A stretch of DNA of 15,298 nt from Pseudomonadota bacterium (GCA_021783175.1 JAJXUF010000075.1:1-15298), one strand, 5' to 3'; shown: positions 6,978-14,572, counted from the first letter of the stretch. Numbers and translations are program-made. The notes: generated from the sequence alone by a model not told the origin.

Positions 6978-7703
6978 TTACGCGGGCAAGGTAAGGGTTT
7001 CGCGCTGCAGGCTGATCAAGCGGCGGATTCCCTGTCCGGCCAGTTCGGTCATGGCCACAAGCTCGTTGTGACTAAAGGTTTCACCCTCGGCAGTGCCTTG
7101 CACCTCGATAAACTCACCGGCGTCGTTCATTACGATATTCATATCGGTAGCTGCTGAGGAATCTTCAGCGTAATCGAGATCCAGAACAACCTGGCCGCCA
7201 TGAATTCCAACTGACACTGAGGCAACCAGGTGGCGAATTGGGTTTGTCTGCAGCAGGCCTTTGCTGCGCAGACGTGTCACGGCATCATGAAGGGCAACGC
7301 AGGCCCCGGTAATAGATGCCGTGCGCGTGCCGCCGTCCGCTTGAATAACGTCGCAGTCAACCGTGAGGGTCCGCTCACCAAGCTGCTTGAGGTCCACCGC
7401 AGAACGCAGCGACCGTCCGATGAGGCGCTGGATTTCCTGGGTGCGCCCGCCTTGACGACCCTGCGCGGCTTCGCGCGCCATACGGTTGCCGGTGGATCGC
7501 GGCAGCATGCCGTACTCGGCAGTCACCCAGCCCTGGCCTTTTCCCTTGAGAAAAGCCGGAACGCGTTCGTCCACACTAACGTTGCAGACAACCCGTGTTT
7601 CGCCAAACTCTACCAACACCGAGCCTTCGGCATGTTTGGTGTAGTGGCGTGTGAATCGAATGTTGCGCAGCTCATCGGGTGCGCGCCCGCTGGGTCTCGT
7701 CAT
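6978..7703 (-). CDS. rph: Ribonuclease PH
   Basis: RNase PH is a phosphate-dependent 3'-exoribonuclease that trims the ends of tRNA precursors. The 241 residues cover the full family length (about 238). The N-terminus [13 protein letters not shown] is the classic start. [17 protein letters not shown] (about 59-75) and [15 protein letters not shown] (86-100) contain arginines known to bind phosphate in the family, [14 protein letters not shown] (about 121-134) follows, and [16 protein letters not shown] holds the two metal-binding aspartates. Unlike the frameshifted gene of E. coli K-12, the C-terminus is intact. The start at 7703 has only a poor ribosome binding site. A 97-base gap separates it from the phosphatase gene upstream; a TACAAT sequence there might be a -10 box, without a clear -35. 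Confidence 0.97.
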   Translation of the reverse strand: MTRPSGRAPDELRNIRFTRHYTKHAEGSVLVEFGETRVVCNVSVDERVPAFLKGKGQGWVTAEYGMLPRSTGNRMAREAAQGRQGGRTQEIQRLIGRSLRSAVDLKQLGERTLTVDCDVIQADGGTRTASITGACVALHDAVTRLRSKGLLQTNPIRHLVASVSVGIHGGQVVLDLDYAEDSSAATDMNIVMNDAGEFIEVQGTAEGETFSHNELVAMTELAGQGIRRLISLQRETLTLPA

Positions 7704-7766
7704 TGCTTCGGTTCGCTCATGGAATGGCGATGCATTGTACAGGAATCACACAGATGCGCGGGAGAT

Positions 7767-7778
7767 GCTGCGCGCAGC
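7767..7778. repeat. 12-bp palindrome, second copy, in the phosphatase-rph gap
   Basis: GCTGCGCGCAGC is a perfect palindrome and is identical to 3928-3939. With two more matching bases on one side, 14 bases are shared between the minus strand here and the plus strand there. Both copies are intergenic. A small REP-like element or coincidence in GC-rich DNA are both possible. Confidence 0.4.
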
Positions 7779-7783
7779 CGGTC

Positions 7784-7800
7784 CACTGCCGTGGCCAGTG
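7784..7800. repeat. Hairpin immediately after the phosphatase stop codon
   Basis: CACTG and CAGTG form a 5-base stem around a 7-base loop, abutting the minus-strand stop of the PP2C gene at 7801. No T-run follows, so termination is doubtful; it could instead shield the 3' end of a processed kinase-phosphatase message. Confidence 0.3.
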
Positions 7801-8754
7801 TCAGCGGTCCCGTCTGGCTTTGGGCTCAAACTGTTTTACAAAGTCCTCCAGCTCCTGGATAGTCGCTTCAAGAGACTTTTTCTTGTCAGTGTCATCAGCC
7901 GGGTTTTTCCGTGCTTGCAGCTGGCGCTGCGCCGACATCTTGTGCGCACCGCTCCACAGGGCGTCTTGACTCGTTTCCGTCAACTTGCCCGGCTGGAGCG
8001 GAGATTCCTTGGTCATGGCTTCCTCCCAGCGCAGCGCGATGGCGCTGAGGTTGTCGCACGCCTTGCGCATCTTTTTCTCTGCCGCCAGCAACATTTCCTC
8101 GACGCCTTCATCGAGAGACTTGAACGCCAGGAACTGAGCCAGTTCCTCCGGGCTGAATGCCTGCCACAGGCCGTCTGAACACAACAGCAAGGTGTCACCG
8201 CGGGCGAGCGCGGTTTCCTCTCCCAAGCTGATGGTCGGCTTGCGCGGACCGCCGACGCATTTCAGCAGATGGCCCTTTTCAGGGTGCATTTGCATCTCTT
8301 CCTCGCTTAACAGGCCATCTAAATGCATCTGCTCGGTTGTACTATGGTCAAGAGTGCGCTGCACCAGCTGGCCGCCGCGGAAGTGATAAAGACGACTGTC
8401 GCCGACGTGCGCCCAGTAAGCATAACCACGTTGAACTAGGCATACGACACAGGTGGTGCGCGGTGAAATCGGAGGAATGTGGGCCCTGCCATTGGTAAGT
8501 ATCGCCTTGTGCGCCTTCATGATCGCCAGTGCGAGAAATGCGGACGGTTTCGTGATCACCGGCTGCTTGACGGACTCGAAGGCTCGTACTATCGACTGGG
8601 TGAGTGTTTCCGCCGCAAGCGCGCCGCCGTCGTGACCACCGAGACCGTCTCCAAGGACCATCAGAATTCCATTATCGCGTTCGCCGTAGGCAATACGGTC
8701 CTGATTGGTTGGGCGAGAACCTTTTAGAGTGTACTGTGCAATCTGAAAGCGCAT
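7801..8754 (-). CDS. PP2C-family (PPM) Ser/Thr protein phosphatase
   Basis: This is a metal-dependent phosphatase, the likely partner of the adjacent kinase. Numbered from the ATG at 8754 (317 residues), the family motifs are all present: SRPTNQDR (13-20) with Asp19, [10 protein letters not shown] (35-44) with metal-binding Asp36, HVGDSRLY (116-123), LLLCSDGLW (190-197) with Asp194, and CDNLSAIAL (233-241) with Asp234. The catalytic domain ends near residue 245; a tail of about 70 residues rich in Lys, Glu and Gln follows, with [18 protein letters not shown] able to form a short helix. Such a tail is beyond the usual 240-250 residue bacterial PP2C. The ATG is 5 bases past the kinase stop, implying coupled translation; an in-frame GTG at 8775 would overlap the kinase and add seven residues not needed by the fold. 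Likely cytosolic. Confidence 0.93.
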   Translation of the reverse strand: MRFQIAQYTLKGSRPTNQDRIAYGERDNGILMVLGDGLGGHDGGALAAETLTQSIVRAFESVKQPVITKPSAFLALAIMKAHKAILTNGRAHIPPISPRTTCVVCLVQRGYAYWAHVGDSRLYHFRGGQLVQRTLDHSTTEQMHLDGLLSEEEMQMHPEKGHLLKCVGGPRKPTISLGEETALARGDTLLLCSDGLWQAFSPEELAQFLAFKSLDEGVEEMLLAAEKKMRKACDNLSAIALRWEEAMTKESPLQPGKLTETSQDALWSGAHKMSAQRQLQARKNPADDTDKKKSLEATIQELEDFVKQFEPKARRDR

Positions 8755-8759
8755 GGCAG

Positions 8760-9698
8760 TCAGCTCTTTTTCCACGGCAGACGGAAGGTCCAGAAGTTCT
8801 CCACCACCTCTGGCTCTTGGTCGACGACCCTCATGGGATTAAGGAAGTCGAGCAACTCTTGGGCATTTTGCGGGCGTTGCAGCTGATTCAATTCGAGGCA
8901 CCAATCGATGGCTTCGAGCAGCTGCTGGCTGTAGTCACGCGAATACGCGCGCGCTGCCGGTTTGTACGTATCTTTGAGGGCGCGTTGCGTGGATGCCGGC
9001 GGCGGCCTGCCGGTAATGCAGGCCCACATGGACGCGCCGATGGCGTACATGTCCGTCCATGGTCCCATATGGCCGCCCATGTGCTGCTCTATTGGGGCAA
9101 AGCCGACCGTAAGAGTCTGCGGTCCACTTGGCTTGTTTTCCGTCACCGATGCGCGCGCCGCTCCAAAATCAAGAAGCAACGGCTTGCCGCCGGGACGCAG
9201 GAAAATGTTTGCCGGTTTGATGTCGAGATGCAGCAACCTGTTATCGTGCAGCTCGCGCAGGCCAAGCAACAGCTGGGGGAAAACCGTACGAATAAAGCGC
9301 TCACTGAGCTTTCCCGCCTTGTGTTTAATGTACCAGCGCAGATCCTTGCCGACCTCGTAGCGCATGACCATGTACACGGTGTTATTGGCGCGGAAGAAGT
9401 TTTCCACCCGCACGATGTTTGGGTGGTTCACCTTGGCTAGGGCGCTGGCCTCGTCGAAAAAGCGCTTGATGCCCTGGCGGTACGCTCCTGCAAGGCCCTC
9501 GGACAGGGGTTCGACACGCGATTCCTCCATCCTTTTTGCCTGGGCGCTGGGCAGGTACTCCTTTATGACGACGCGGCGATTATCGGCTTGATTGGTGGCG
9601 AGATAGACAAGGCTGAACCCCCCACCGCCTATGGTCTTGTCGATACGGTATCCATTCAGGATGCATCCCTTGCCGAGGTTATTGGTGAATCGCTTCAT
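8760..9698 (-). CDS. Bacterial Ser/Thr protein kinase (Hanks type, HLD instead of HRD)
   Basis: This is a 312-residue cytosolic eukaryotic-like kinase with no membrane helix. The order of motifs is complete: glycine loop IGGGGFS (23-29), ATP-binding Lys46 in VVIKEYLP, paired Glu83 in the helix C segment FFDEASAL, catalytic loop HLDIKPAN (157-164) with Asp159, Lys161 and Asn164, DFG at 177-179, an APE equivalent APIEQ at 201-205, Asp216 in DMYAIG, and Arg275 in LQRPQNA. The Arg of the usual HRD is Leu, so it is a non-RD kinase, whose activity often does not depend on activation-loop phosphorylation. The IKEYLPS pattern after the loop is common in proteobacterial kinases paired with PP2C phosphatases. 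The phosphatase gene follows 5 bases downstream. Targets unknown. The start ATG at 9698 has a weak ribosome binding site and diverges from yicC. Confidence 0.95.
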   Translation of the reverse strand: MKRFTNNLGKGCILNGYRIDKTIGGGGFSLVYLATNQADNRRVVIKEYLPSAQAKRMEESRVEPLSEGLAGAYRQGIKRFFDEASALAKVNHPNIVRVENFFRANNTVYMVMRYEVGKDLRWYIKHKAGKLSERFIRTVFPQLLLGLRELHDNRLLHLDIKPANIFLRPGGKPLLLDFGAARASVTENKPSGPQTLTVGFAPIEQHMGGHMGPWTDMYAIGASMWACITGRPPPASTQRALKDTYKPAARAYSRDYSQQLLEAIDWCLELNQLQRPQNAQELLDFLNPMRVVDQEPEVVENFWTFRLPWKKS

Positions 9699-9753
9699 CT
9701 TGAGATCAGATCACAATGCGGTCTAAGCAGTGTTTGCGGGCTGTACGGCCGGC

Positions 9754-9783
9754 TTGTCAGGATACCTTAACCTTTAATATAGA
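9754..9783 (+). promoter_or_regulatory. Predicted promoter for yicC in the divergent kinase/yicC region
   Basis: TTGTCA (9754-9759, five of six matches to -35) is followed after 18 bases by TATAGA (9778-9783), or after 15 bases by TAATAT (9775-9780). The same AT-rich core reads TATATT on the minus strand, so a divergent promoter for the kinase may overlap it. ATAGACG is repeated directly at 9779-9785 and 9794-9800, a possible regulator half-site pair. Confidence 0.4.
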
Positions 9784-9856
9784 CGCTCTGGCGATAGACG
9801 TTAGCAGGGCAAACAGTTTACCATCCCCAAATCACCAGAAACCATGTGGGAGCGCT

Positions 9857-10735
9857 ATGGCGCTGAGCATGACCGCGTACGCTCGCTGCGACCGGAATAC
9901 GCAGTGGGGTAATCTTGCTTGGGAACTGCGGTCAGTAAACCACCGCTATCTTGAGGTGGGGGTGCGAATGCCAGAAGAGTTGAGGGCCTCGGAACCGCAG
10001 GTGCGGGAACTTTTGGCCAAACGACTCGGGCGCGGCAAGGTGGATTGCCTCCTCAGATATCAGCCGCGCGAAGATGCGGGAGCTGAAATCGTCCCCGACG
10101 ACGCGCTGGTTTCCAGGTTGGTTGCCGTGGGGCGTAAATTTGAGCGCATTGCCGCCGAAAACAGTACGACAATTGAGCCGCTGCGGGTAATTGACATCCT
10201 GCGCTGGCCGGGGGCGCTGCACAGTGTCGAGCTTGACGCGGATGCGCTGGCAACCGAAAGCCTGCAGCTGCTTGACAATACGCTGAATGAACTAGTGGAA
10301 GCGCGGCAGCGCGAAGGGAAGCAGCTAGCCGGTGTAATAAGACAGAGGCTGGATGCGGTAGACGAAATCGTGCAGTCGGTGCGTGCCTGGTTGCCGGATG
10401 TATTAAAGAATTTTCGCGAGCGGCTGGTTACGCGCTTGGCCGATTTGCGCCAAGAGCTCGATCAATCCCGGCTGGAGCAGGAGATCGTGCTGTTTGCCCA
10501 GCGTATTGATGTTGACGAAGAGCTTGATAGGCTTGGCGTCCACTTGACGGAAGTGCGGCGCGTGCTGGATCAGCACGGACAGATAGGCCGGCGCCTCGAT
10601 TTCCTTATGCAGGAATTCAACCGCGAGGCCAATACCCTGGGTTCCAAGGCTGCAGACGTGCGTCTGACCACGGCGGCAGTGGACTTGAAAGTCCTGATCG
10701 AGCAGATGCGCGAGCAGGTACAGAATATCGAATAA
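9857..10735 (+). CDS. yicC: YicC-family endoribonuclease
   Basis: YicC/YloC proteins are recently recognised as endoribonucleases; E. coli YicC has been linked to degradation of the small RNA RyhB. The product has 292 residues, like E. coli YicC (287). It begins MALSMTAYARCD, matching the family's MxxSMTAYAR start, then WELRSVNHRYLEVGVRMPE, LGRGKVDCLLRY, and a C-terminal domain with RLEQEIVLFAQRIDVDEELDRL, GRRLDFLMQEFNREANTLGSKA and the closing LKVLIEQMREQVQNIE, all highly conserved. The ATG at 9857 has GGGAG 5 bases upstream. The open frame extends back to 9716 but those residues lack family similarity. It is first in the plus-strand group leading to gmk; the yicC-gmk pairing is common in proteobacteria and Firmicutes. 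Confidence 0.96.
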   Translation: MALSMTAYARCDRNTQWGNLAWELRSVNHRYLEVGVRMPEELRASEPQVRELLAKRLGRGKVDCLLRYQPREDAGAEIVPDDALVSRLVAVGRKFERIAAENSTTIEPLRVIDILRWPGALHSVELDADALATESLQLLDNTLNELVEARQREGKQLAGVIRQRLDAVDEIVQSVRAWLPDVLKNFRERLVTRLADLRQELDQSRLEQEIVLFAQRIDVDEELDRLGVHLTEVRRVLDQHGQIGRRLDFLMQEFNREANTLGSKAADVRLTTAAVDLKVLIEQMREQVQNIE

Positions 10736-10740
10736 GGGCA

Positions 10741-10842
10741 ATGGAAAGCGCACTGACCTTGCTGGTGCCGGGGTTTGCCCGGGGAGGCAGAGTTCTAGCT
10801 GCGCCGACAACGGCCCATGTGTGTATGTCCCCTAGCGCCTGA
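10741..10842 (+). CDS. Possible 33-residue small ORF filling the yicC-gmk gap
   Basis: An open frame from ATG at 10741 runs to TGA at 10840-10842, starting 5 bases after the yicC stop and ending 3 bases before the gmk ATG, in the same frame as gmk. AGGG lies only 2 bases upstream of the ATG, which is closer than usual. The product MESALTLLVPGF... has a short hydrophobic stretch and resembles no family known to me. Its first codons (Met-Glu-Ser) echo the start of gmk, perhaps by chance. It could be an upstream coupling ORF or noise; an inverted repeat CCGGG/CCCGG at 10768-10782 lies within it. Confidence 0.2.
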   Translation: MESALTLLVPGFARGGRVLAAPTTAHVCMSPSA

Positions 10843-10845
10843 TTC

Positions 10846-11451
10846 ATGGAATCCGGAAGACTCCTGATCCTCTCGGCTCCGTCCGGTGCAGGCAAATCGA
10901 GCCTGGCCAAGGCGCTTACCGAAAGTTTGCCGCAATCTGTGGTTTCTGTGTCCCATACTACCCGTCGCCCGCGCCCTGGTGAAAAGCACGGGGAACACTA
11001 TTATTTTGTCACTGCGGACGATTTTGCGGCCATGATTCGGGACGGTCGTTTTCTCGAGTATGCCCAGGTCTTCGATAACTATTACGGTACGGCGCGCGAG
11101 CCCATCGAGCGGCTCCTGGCGGCGGGCAAAGTGGTGATTCTGGACATCGATTGGCAGGGCGCACGCCGCATTAAAGCTGCCATGCCGCAGGCCGTCTCGG
11201 TGTTCATTCTTCCTCCTTCCCTTGAGGTTTTGTCACAGCGCTTGACCGACCGGAGGCAGGACAGCGATGAGATCATTGCCCGGCGGATGCGCGATGCCGT
11301 GGCCGAAATGCGCCATTACAGCGAGTTCGACCACGTCGTGGTAAACGATGACTTCGAGGCTGCGTTATCCGACATCAAGGCCATAATTCGCGGCGAATTC
11401 CACTCGGTTCGGCCTGTAACCATCGATATTCGCGCGCTTTTGCGGGGATGA
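10846..11451 (+). CDS. gmk: Guanylate kinase
   Basis: Gmk phosphorylates GMP (and dGMP) to GDP with ATP, feeding GTP and, through SpoT, ppGpp pools. The 201 residues match the family length (about 207 in E. coli). The P-loop [10 protein letters not shown] lies at residues 10-19; [20 protein letters not shown] (36-55) carries the GMP-binding Ser, Arg and Tyr residues; [14 protein letters not shown] and [14 protein letters not shown] complete the nucleotide sites; [22 protein letters not shown] is the usual C-terminal lid and core. No strong ribosome binding site precedes the ATG at 10846, so it may depend on translation arriving from yicC or from the small ORF just upstream. rpoZ and spoT follow. 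Confidence 0.97.
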   Translation: MESGRLLILSAPSGAGKSSLAKALTESLPQSVVSVSHTTRRPRPGEKHGEHYYFVTADDFAAMIRDGRFLEYAQVFDNYYGTAREPIERLLAAGKVVILDIDWQGARRIKAAMPQAVSVFILPPSLEVLSQRLTDRRQDSDEIIARRMRDAVAEMRHYSEFDHVVVNDDFEAALSDIKAIIRGEFHSVRPVTIDIRALLRG

Positions 11452-11478
11452 ATGGAAAAATACTACAAATATCAGTAA
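11452..11478 (+). other. Eight-codon Tyr-rich mini-ORF directly after gmk
   Basis: Directly after the gmk TGA an ATG opens an 8-residue frame, MEKYYKYQ, ending in TAA. GGGG lies about 5 bases upstream. Three of eight codons are Tyr. It could be a leader peptide for rpoZ-spoT or pure chance; no attenuator structure with a T-run was found in the gap that follows. Confidence 0.12.
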
Positions 11479-11507
11479 GCTATCTGGTAGCTGTGACTCA
11501 TTCCGCT

Positions 11508-11521
11508 ACCGGCCGGCCGGT
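11508..11521. repeat. 14-bp perfect palindrome ACCGGCCGGCCGGT in the gmk-rpoZ gap
   Basis: The 211-base gap between gmk and rpoZ is the longest in the window. It holds this perfect 14-base palindrome and, further on, a hairpin CCGTGC/GCACGG (11588-11613) enclosing the 10-base palindrome TGCCATGGCA (11591-11600). Neither is followed by a T-run. No clear sigma-70 promoter for rpoZ was recognised. They may be protein-binding sites or RNA folds affecting rpoZ-spoT expression. Confidence 0.4.
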
Positions 11522-11662
11522 TGTATGGATCACAGCAGGTCTGTCCCGGCATTTCCCCAACGTTTCCGGTCTGTGCGCACGCAGCTGCCGTGCCATGGCA
11601 TAACGATGCACGGTAATGTGGCCCGGGATGGGACAGAGTGATATCGCATAATGAGGTAAAGC

Positions 11663-11971
11663 ATGGCTAGAGTGACCGTAGAAGATTGTCTCGAGAACGT
11701 TGAGAACCGTTTCCAGTTGGTTCTGGTAGCGACCAAACGTGCGCGCCAGCTCGCGCTAGGCGCCGAGCCGTGCGTTACGCGTGAAAACGACAAGCCCACC
11801 GTAGTGGCCCTGCGCGAGATTGCGGGAGGCTTTGTGACCAACGCCATCCTGGACGACAAAGTTCCGGAGGTCGGGTACGAGTCCGATGACGACACCACAC
11901 AGCAGATCGGGGCGGACGCGGGCGCCGCTTCCGCGCCCGTCGAAAAGGAAGGCGGCGCCAGCTCCTCCTGA
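11663..11971 (+). CDS. rpoZ: RNA polymerase omega subunit
   Basis: Omega chaperones assembly of the beta-prime subunit into RNA polymerase and, in E. coli, contributes to one of the ppGpp sites on the enzyme. The 102-residue product starts [20 protein letters not shown], continues ATKRARQL (24-31) and [15 protein letters not shown] (42-56), the conserved core of the family. E. coli omega has 91 residues; here the last 30 residues form an acidic then Ala/Ser-rich tail without recognisable structure, as seen in many omegas. GAGGT 6-7 bases before the ATG gives a good ribosome binding site. spoT follows closely, a classic pairing that joins ppGpp metabolism to a subunit needed for its effect. 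Confidence 0.97.
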   Translation: MARVTVEDCLENVENRFQLVLVATKRARQLALGAEPCVTRENDKPTVVALREIAGGFVTNAILDDKVPEVGYESDDDTTQQIGADAGAASAPVEKEGGASSS

Positions 11972-11984
11972 TCAACCGAACACA

Positions 11985-14102
11985 GTGACTGCGGGGGAAA
12001 GGTTCCAGATCGGCGACCTTTGTTTGCTGCTGGAAACCTATCTTCCGCCCCAAGAGGTCAAAGACGTCTATCGCGCGTATCTCTTCGGGGCACAGGCGCA
12101 CGAAGGACAGCGCAGGCGCAGTGGCGAGCCGTATATTTTCCACCCCCTGGAAGTCGCGCGCATTCTGGCGTCAATGCATCTTGACAGCAGAAGTATCGTC
12201 GCCGCCGTTCTGCATGATGTAATCGAAGATACGCCCACCGCTAAAGAACAGGTTGCCGCAGATTTCGGCAAGGATGTGGCAGATCTAGTAGACGGCGTTA
12301 GCAAGATCGGCCAGATCGAATTCAAGACCAAAGAAGAAGAGCAGGCCGAAAATTTCCGCAAGATGCTGCTCGCGATGTCGCAGGACATCCGGGTAATTCT
12401 CATCAAGCTTGCTGACCGCCTGCACAACATGCGTACCCTGGGCGCCTTGCCACCGGCCCGGCGGCGCGATATCGCACGCGAAACGCTGGATATCTATGCC
12501 CCGATCGCCAATCGTCTCGGCATGCATCAATGGTCGCACGAACTTGAAGATCTGGGTTTCGCCAACCTTTACCCGTTGCGCTACCGCGTGCTTGCCGAGG
12601 CTACACGCAAACGTCACGGCAACCGGAAGGCGCTGGTGGAAAAAGTCCGCAATGCCATCCTGAACCAGCTGCAACGCGAGGGTCTGGCTGCCGAGGTATC
12701 CGGGCGTGAAAAGAACCTATACAGCATCTACAAGAAGATGCGCCAGAAATCCCTGACATTCGAGCAGGTCTATGATGTGTACGCATTTCGTATCATTGTC
12801 GACAAGGTGGATACCTGCTACCGGACGCTCGGCATCATCCACAACCTGTACAAACCTATTCCCGGTCGATTCAAGGATTACATAGCAATACCCAAGGCAA
12901 ACGGCTATCAGTCATTACACACCGTCGTGTTCGGCCCGTTCGGCATTTCCATTGAGGTGCAGATCCGAACGGAGGACATGCATCGCGTTGCTCAGGCCGG
13001 TGTCGCCGCCCATTGGCTTTACAAAAGTGGTGAACACGGTGTCCAGGTCCACAAGCGCGCACTGCAATGGCTCAAGGATCTTTTGGAAATCCAGCAACAG
13101 GCCGGCAACCCGAATGAATTTCTCGAACACCTGAAGGTTGATCTCTTCCCAGATGAAGTTTACGTGTTTACACCTAACGGAGATATTCGCAAGTTGCCGC
13201 GCGGTGCGACGGTCATTGATTTTGCCTACGATGTACACACCGATGTCGGCAACCGCTGCGTAGGTGCGAAGGTGAACCACGAACTTGTGCCATTGCGCAC
13301 CGTGCTGCGCAATGGTGATCACGTCGAAATCATTACCTCGAAATGGGGTCGTCCCAATCCGTCCTGGCTGGATTATGTAGTGACGGGAAAGGCGCGCGCC
13401 CATATCCGCAGTTACCTCAAGAATCTGAAGCGCGAAGAGTCGGTGAAGCTCGGCGAAAGGCTTCTGCTCAAGGCGCTGCAGGACGCCGGGATCGAGCCGC
13501 CGTCGCTGGATGATGCGCAAAGGACGACGCTGTTGCGCACGCTGAAAACAAAGACCTGGGACGACCTGCTCGCGGACATCGGACTCGGCAACAGGCTTGC
13601 TGCCGTAGTGGCGCGTCAGTTGCTGCCGACTGGCAGCAGTGCGATCAATGAGATCTCGACAGGTCTGGCTATTCGCGGTACCGAAGGAGTGGTAGTGACC
13701 TACGCGCGCTGTTGCCGGCCCATTCCGGGAGATCCCATTCTGGGGTTCTTGTCGGCGGGCCGGGGAATCGTCGTGCATACCGAGGACTGTCCGAATGTCG
13801 CGAAGTATCGCAAGCATCCGGAACAGTGGATCGACGTGCGCTGGGAGAAGGACATCGAGGGTGTATTCCCCGTTGCCTTGCGCGTAGAAGTGAAGAATCA
13901 ACGTGGCGTGCTTGCCACTGTGGCAGCTGCAATCGCCGAGATGAATGCCAATATAGATACGGTCTCGATCGAGGAGCGCGATGGGTCCAATTCATCGATC
14001 GATTTCACCGTCGAAGTGCGCGACCGCATGCATCTCGCGAAGATCATGCGCAGGGTTCGTTCCCAGGAGTCTGTCATACGCATCACCCGCATGAAGGGTT
14101 GA
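11985..14102 (+). CDS. spoT: SpoT: bifunctional (p)ppGpp synthetase/hydrolase
   Basis: SpoT makes and degrades the alarmone (p)ppGpp. From the GTG at 11985 it has 705 residues (E. coli SpoT 702). The HD hydrolase domain has His53 (HPLEVA), HDVIEDT (77-83) and LADRLHNMRT (142-151), so hydrolysis should be intact. The synthetase domain has YRTLGIIHNLYKPIPGRFKDYIA; RFKD (295-298) is the RxKD signature of SpoT/Rel enzymes, unlike the ExDD of RelA. A TGS domain (about 391-451), the conserved YARCCRPIPGD region (573-583) and an ACT domain (about 627-705) follow. An ATG at 11886 in frame would add 33 Pro/Arg-rich residues but overlap rpoZ by 86 bases and lies 15 bases from the nearest GGAGG; that extension looks like rpoZ's shifted frame. 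The GTG start gives family length but has no clear ribosome binding site, so coupling to rpoZ, 13 bases before, is likely. Confidence 0.95.
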   Translation: MTAGERFQIGDLCLLLETYLPPQEVKDVYRAYLFGAQAHEGQRRRSGEPYIFHPLEVARILASMHLDSRSIVAAVLHDVIEDTPTAKEQVAADFGKDVADLVDGVSKIGQIEFKTKEEEQAENFRKMLLAMSQDIRVILIKLADRLHNMRTLGALPPARRRDIARETLDIYAPIANRLGMHQWSHELEDLGFANLYPLRYRVLAEATRKRHGNRKALVEKVRNAILNQLQREGLAAEVSGREKNLYSIYKKMRQKSLTFEQVYDVYAFRIIVDKVDTCYRTLGIIHNLYKPIPGRFKDYIAIPKANGYQSLHTVVFGPFGISIEVQIRTEDMHRVAQAGVAAHWLYKSGEHGVQVHKRALQWLKDLLEIQQQAGNPNEFLEHLKVDLFPDEVYVFTPNGDIRKLPRGATVIDFAYDVHTDVGNRCVGAKVNHELVPLRTVLRNGDHVEIITSKWGRPNPSWLDYVVTGKARAHIRSYLKNLKREESVKLGERLLLKALQDAGIEPPSLDDAQRTTLLRTLKTKTWDDLLADIGLGNRLAAVVARQLLPTGSSAINEISTGLAIRGTEGVVVTYARCCRPIPGDPILGFLSAGRGIVVHTEDCPNVAKYRKHPEQWIDVRWEKDIEGVFPVALRVEVKNQRGVLATVAAAIAEMNANIDTVSIEERDGSNSSIDFTVEVRDRMHLAKIMRRVRSQESVIRITRMKG

Positions 14103-14134
14103 TAAGGTAAATAATTTTCGGCGGCAGAAGCGCG

Positions 14135-14152
14135 AACTGTTTTTTTGCAGTT
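14135..14152 (+). repeat. Inverted repeat with T-rich loop between spoT and ridA
   Basis: AACTG and CAGTT flank a run of seven Ts plus G in the 83-base spoT-ridA gap. The T-run sits in the loop instead of after a stem, so this is not a normal terminator. Confidence 0.25.
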
Positions 14153-14185
14153 GAATTGGAGTAAGCAACATTGACGAGGCAAGTG

Positions 14186-14572
14186 ATGAAAAAGGAAATA
14201 ATACAGACCACCGACGCGCCACAAGCCATTGGCACGTATTCCCAGGCCGTCAAGGTCGGTTCGACCGTTTACTTGTCCGGACAAATACCCTTGGTGCCGG
14301 GGCGCAGTGAGCTTGAGTCCGGCTCAATTCGCGACCAGGTAGTCCGTGTGATCGAAAACCTTGCAGCCGTGGCGCGTGCCGCCGGCGGTGGTCTGGCGGA
14401 TATCGTCAAGCTGAACGTCTATCTTACAGATCTGGCAAATTTCTCCGTCGTCAATGAGGTAATGGCCGATTATTTCCGCATACCGTACCCGGCGCGCGCC
14501 GCCGTGGGTGTCGCCCAGTTGCCGAAGAACGCATCCGTCGAGATGGATGCGGTTATGGTTCTCGAGGGATAA
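14186..14572 (+). CDS. ridA: RidA: reactive enamine/imine intermediate deaminase
   Basis: RidA (YjgF/YER057c/UK114 family) hydrolyses reactive enamine/imine intermediates, such as 2-aminoacrylate released by PLP enzymes, to stable keto acids plus ammonia. The 128 residues equal the E. coli length. Key residues of the archetypal RidA subgroup are present: Tyr18 in GTYSQA, Ser31 in LSGQIP, Arg104 in YPARAAV and Glu119 in ASVEMDAV. The ATG at 14186 is chosen because GAGG lies 7 bases upstream; a TTG at 14171 in frame would place that site inside the gene. It lies 83 bases after spoT and 22 before recG, an order also seen in related proteobacteria, so it is probably co-transcribed. Confidence 0.96.
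   Translation: MKKEIIQTTDAPQAIGTYSQAVKVGSTVYLSGQIPLVPGRSELESGSIRDQVVRVIENLAAVARAAGGGLADIVKLNVYLTDLANFSVVNEVMADYFRIPYPARAAVGVAQLPKNASVEMDAVMVLEG

Noticed and set aside
7230..7862. Plus-strand open frame of 210 residues
   Set aside because: It is antisense to rph and crosses the rph-phosphatase gap; no ribosome site or family motif.
8604..9440. Plus-strand open frame of 278 residues
   Set aside because: It is antisense to the phosphatase and kinase genes, both of which have complete catalytic motifs.
12915..13901. Minus-strand open frame of 328 residues
   Set aside because: It lies wholly antisense to the synthetase and TGS region of spoT, whose conserved motifs prove the plus-strand frame; the product shows no domain pattern.
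14135..14152. Rho-independent terminator after spoT
   Set aside because: The T-run is in the loop of the inverted repeat instead of after a GC-rich stem, and ridA follows closely in the same direction.
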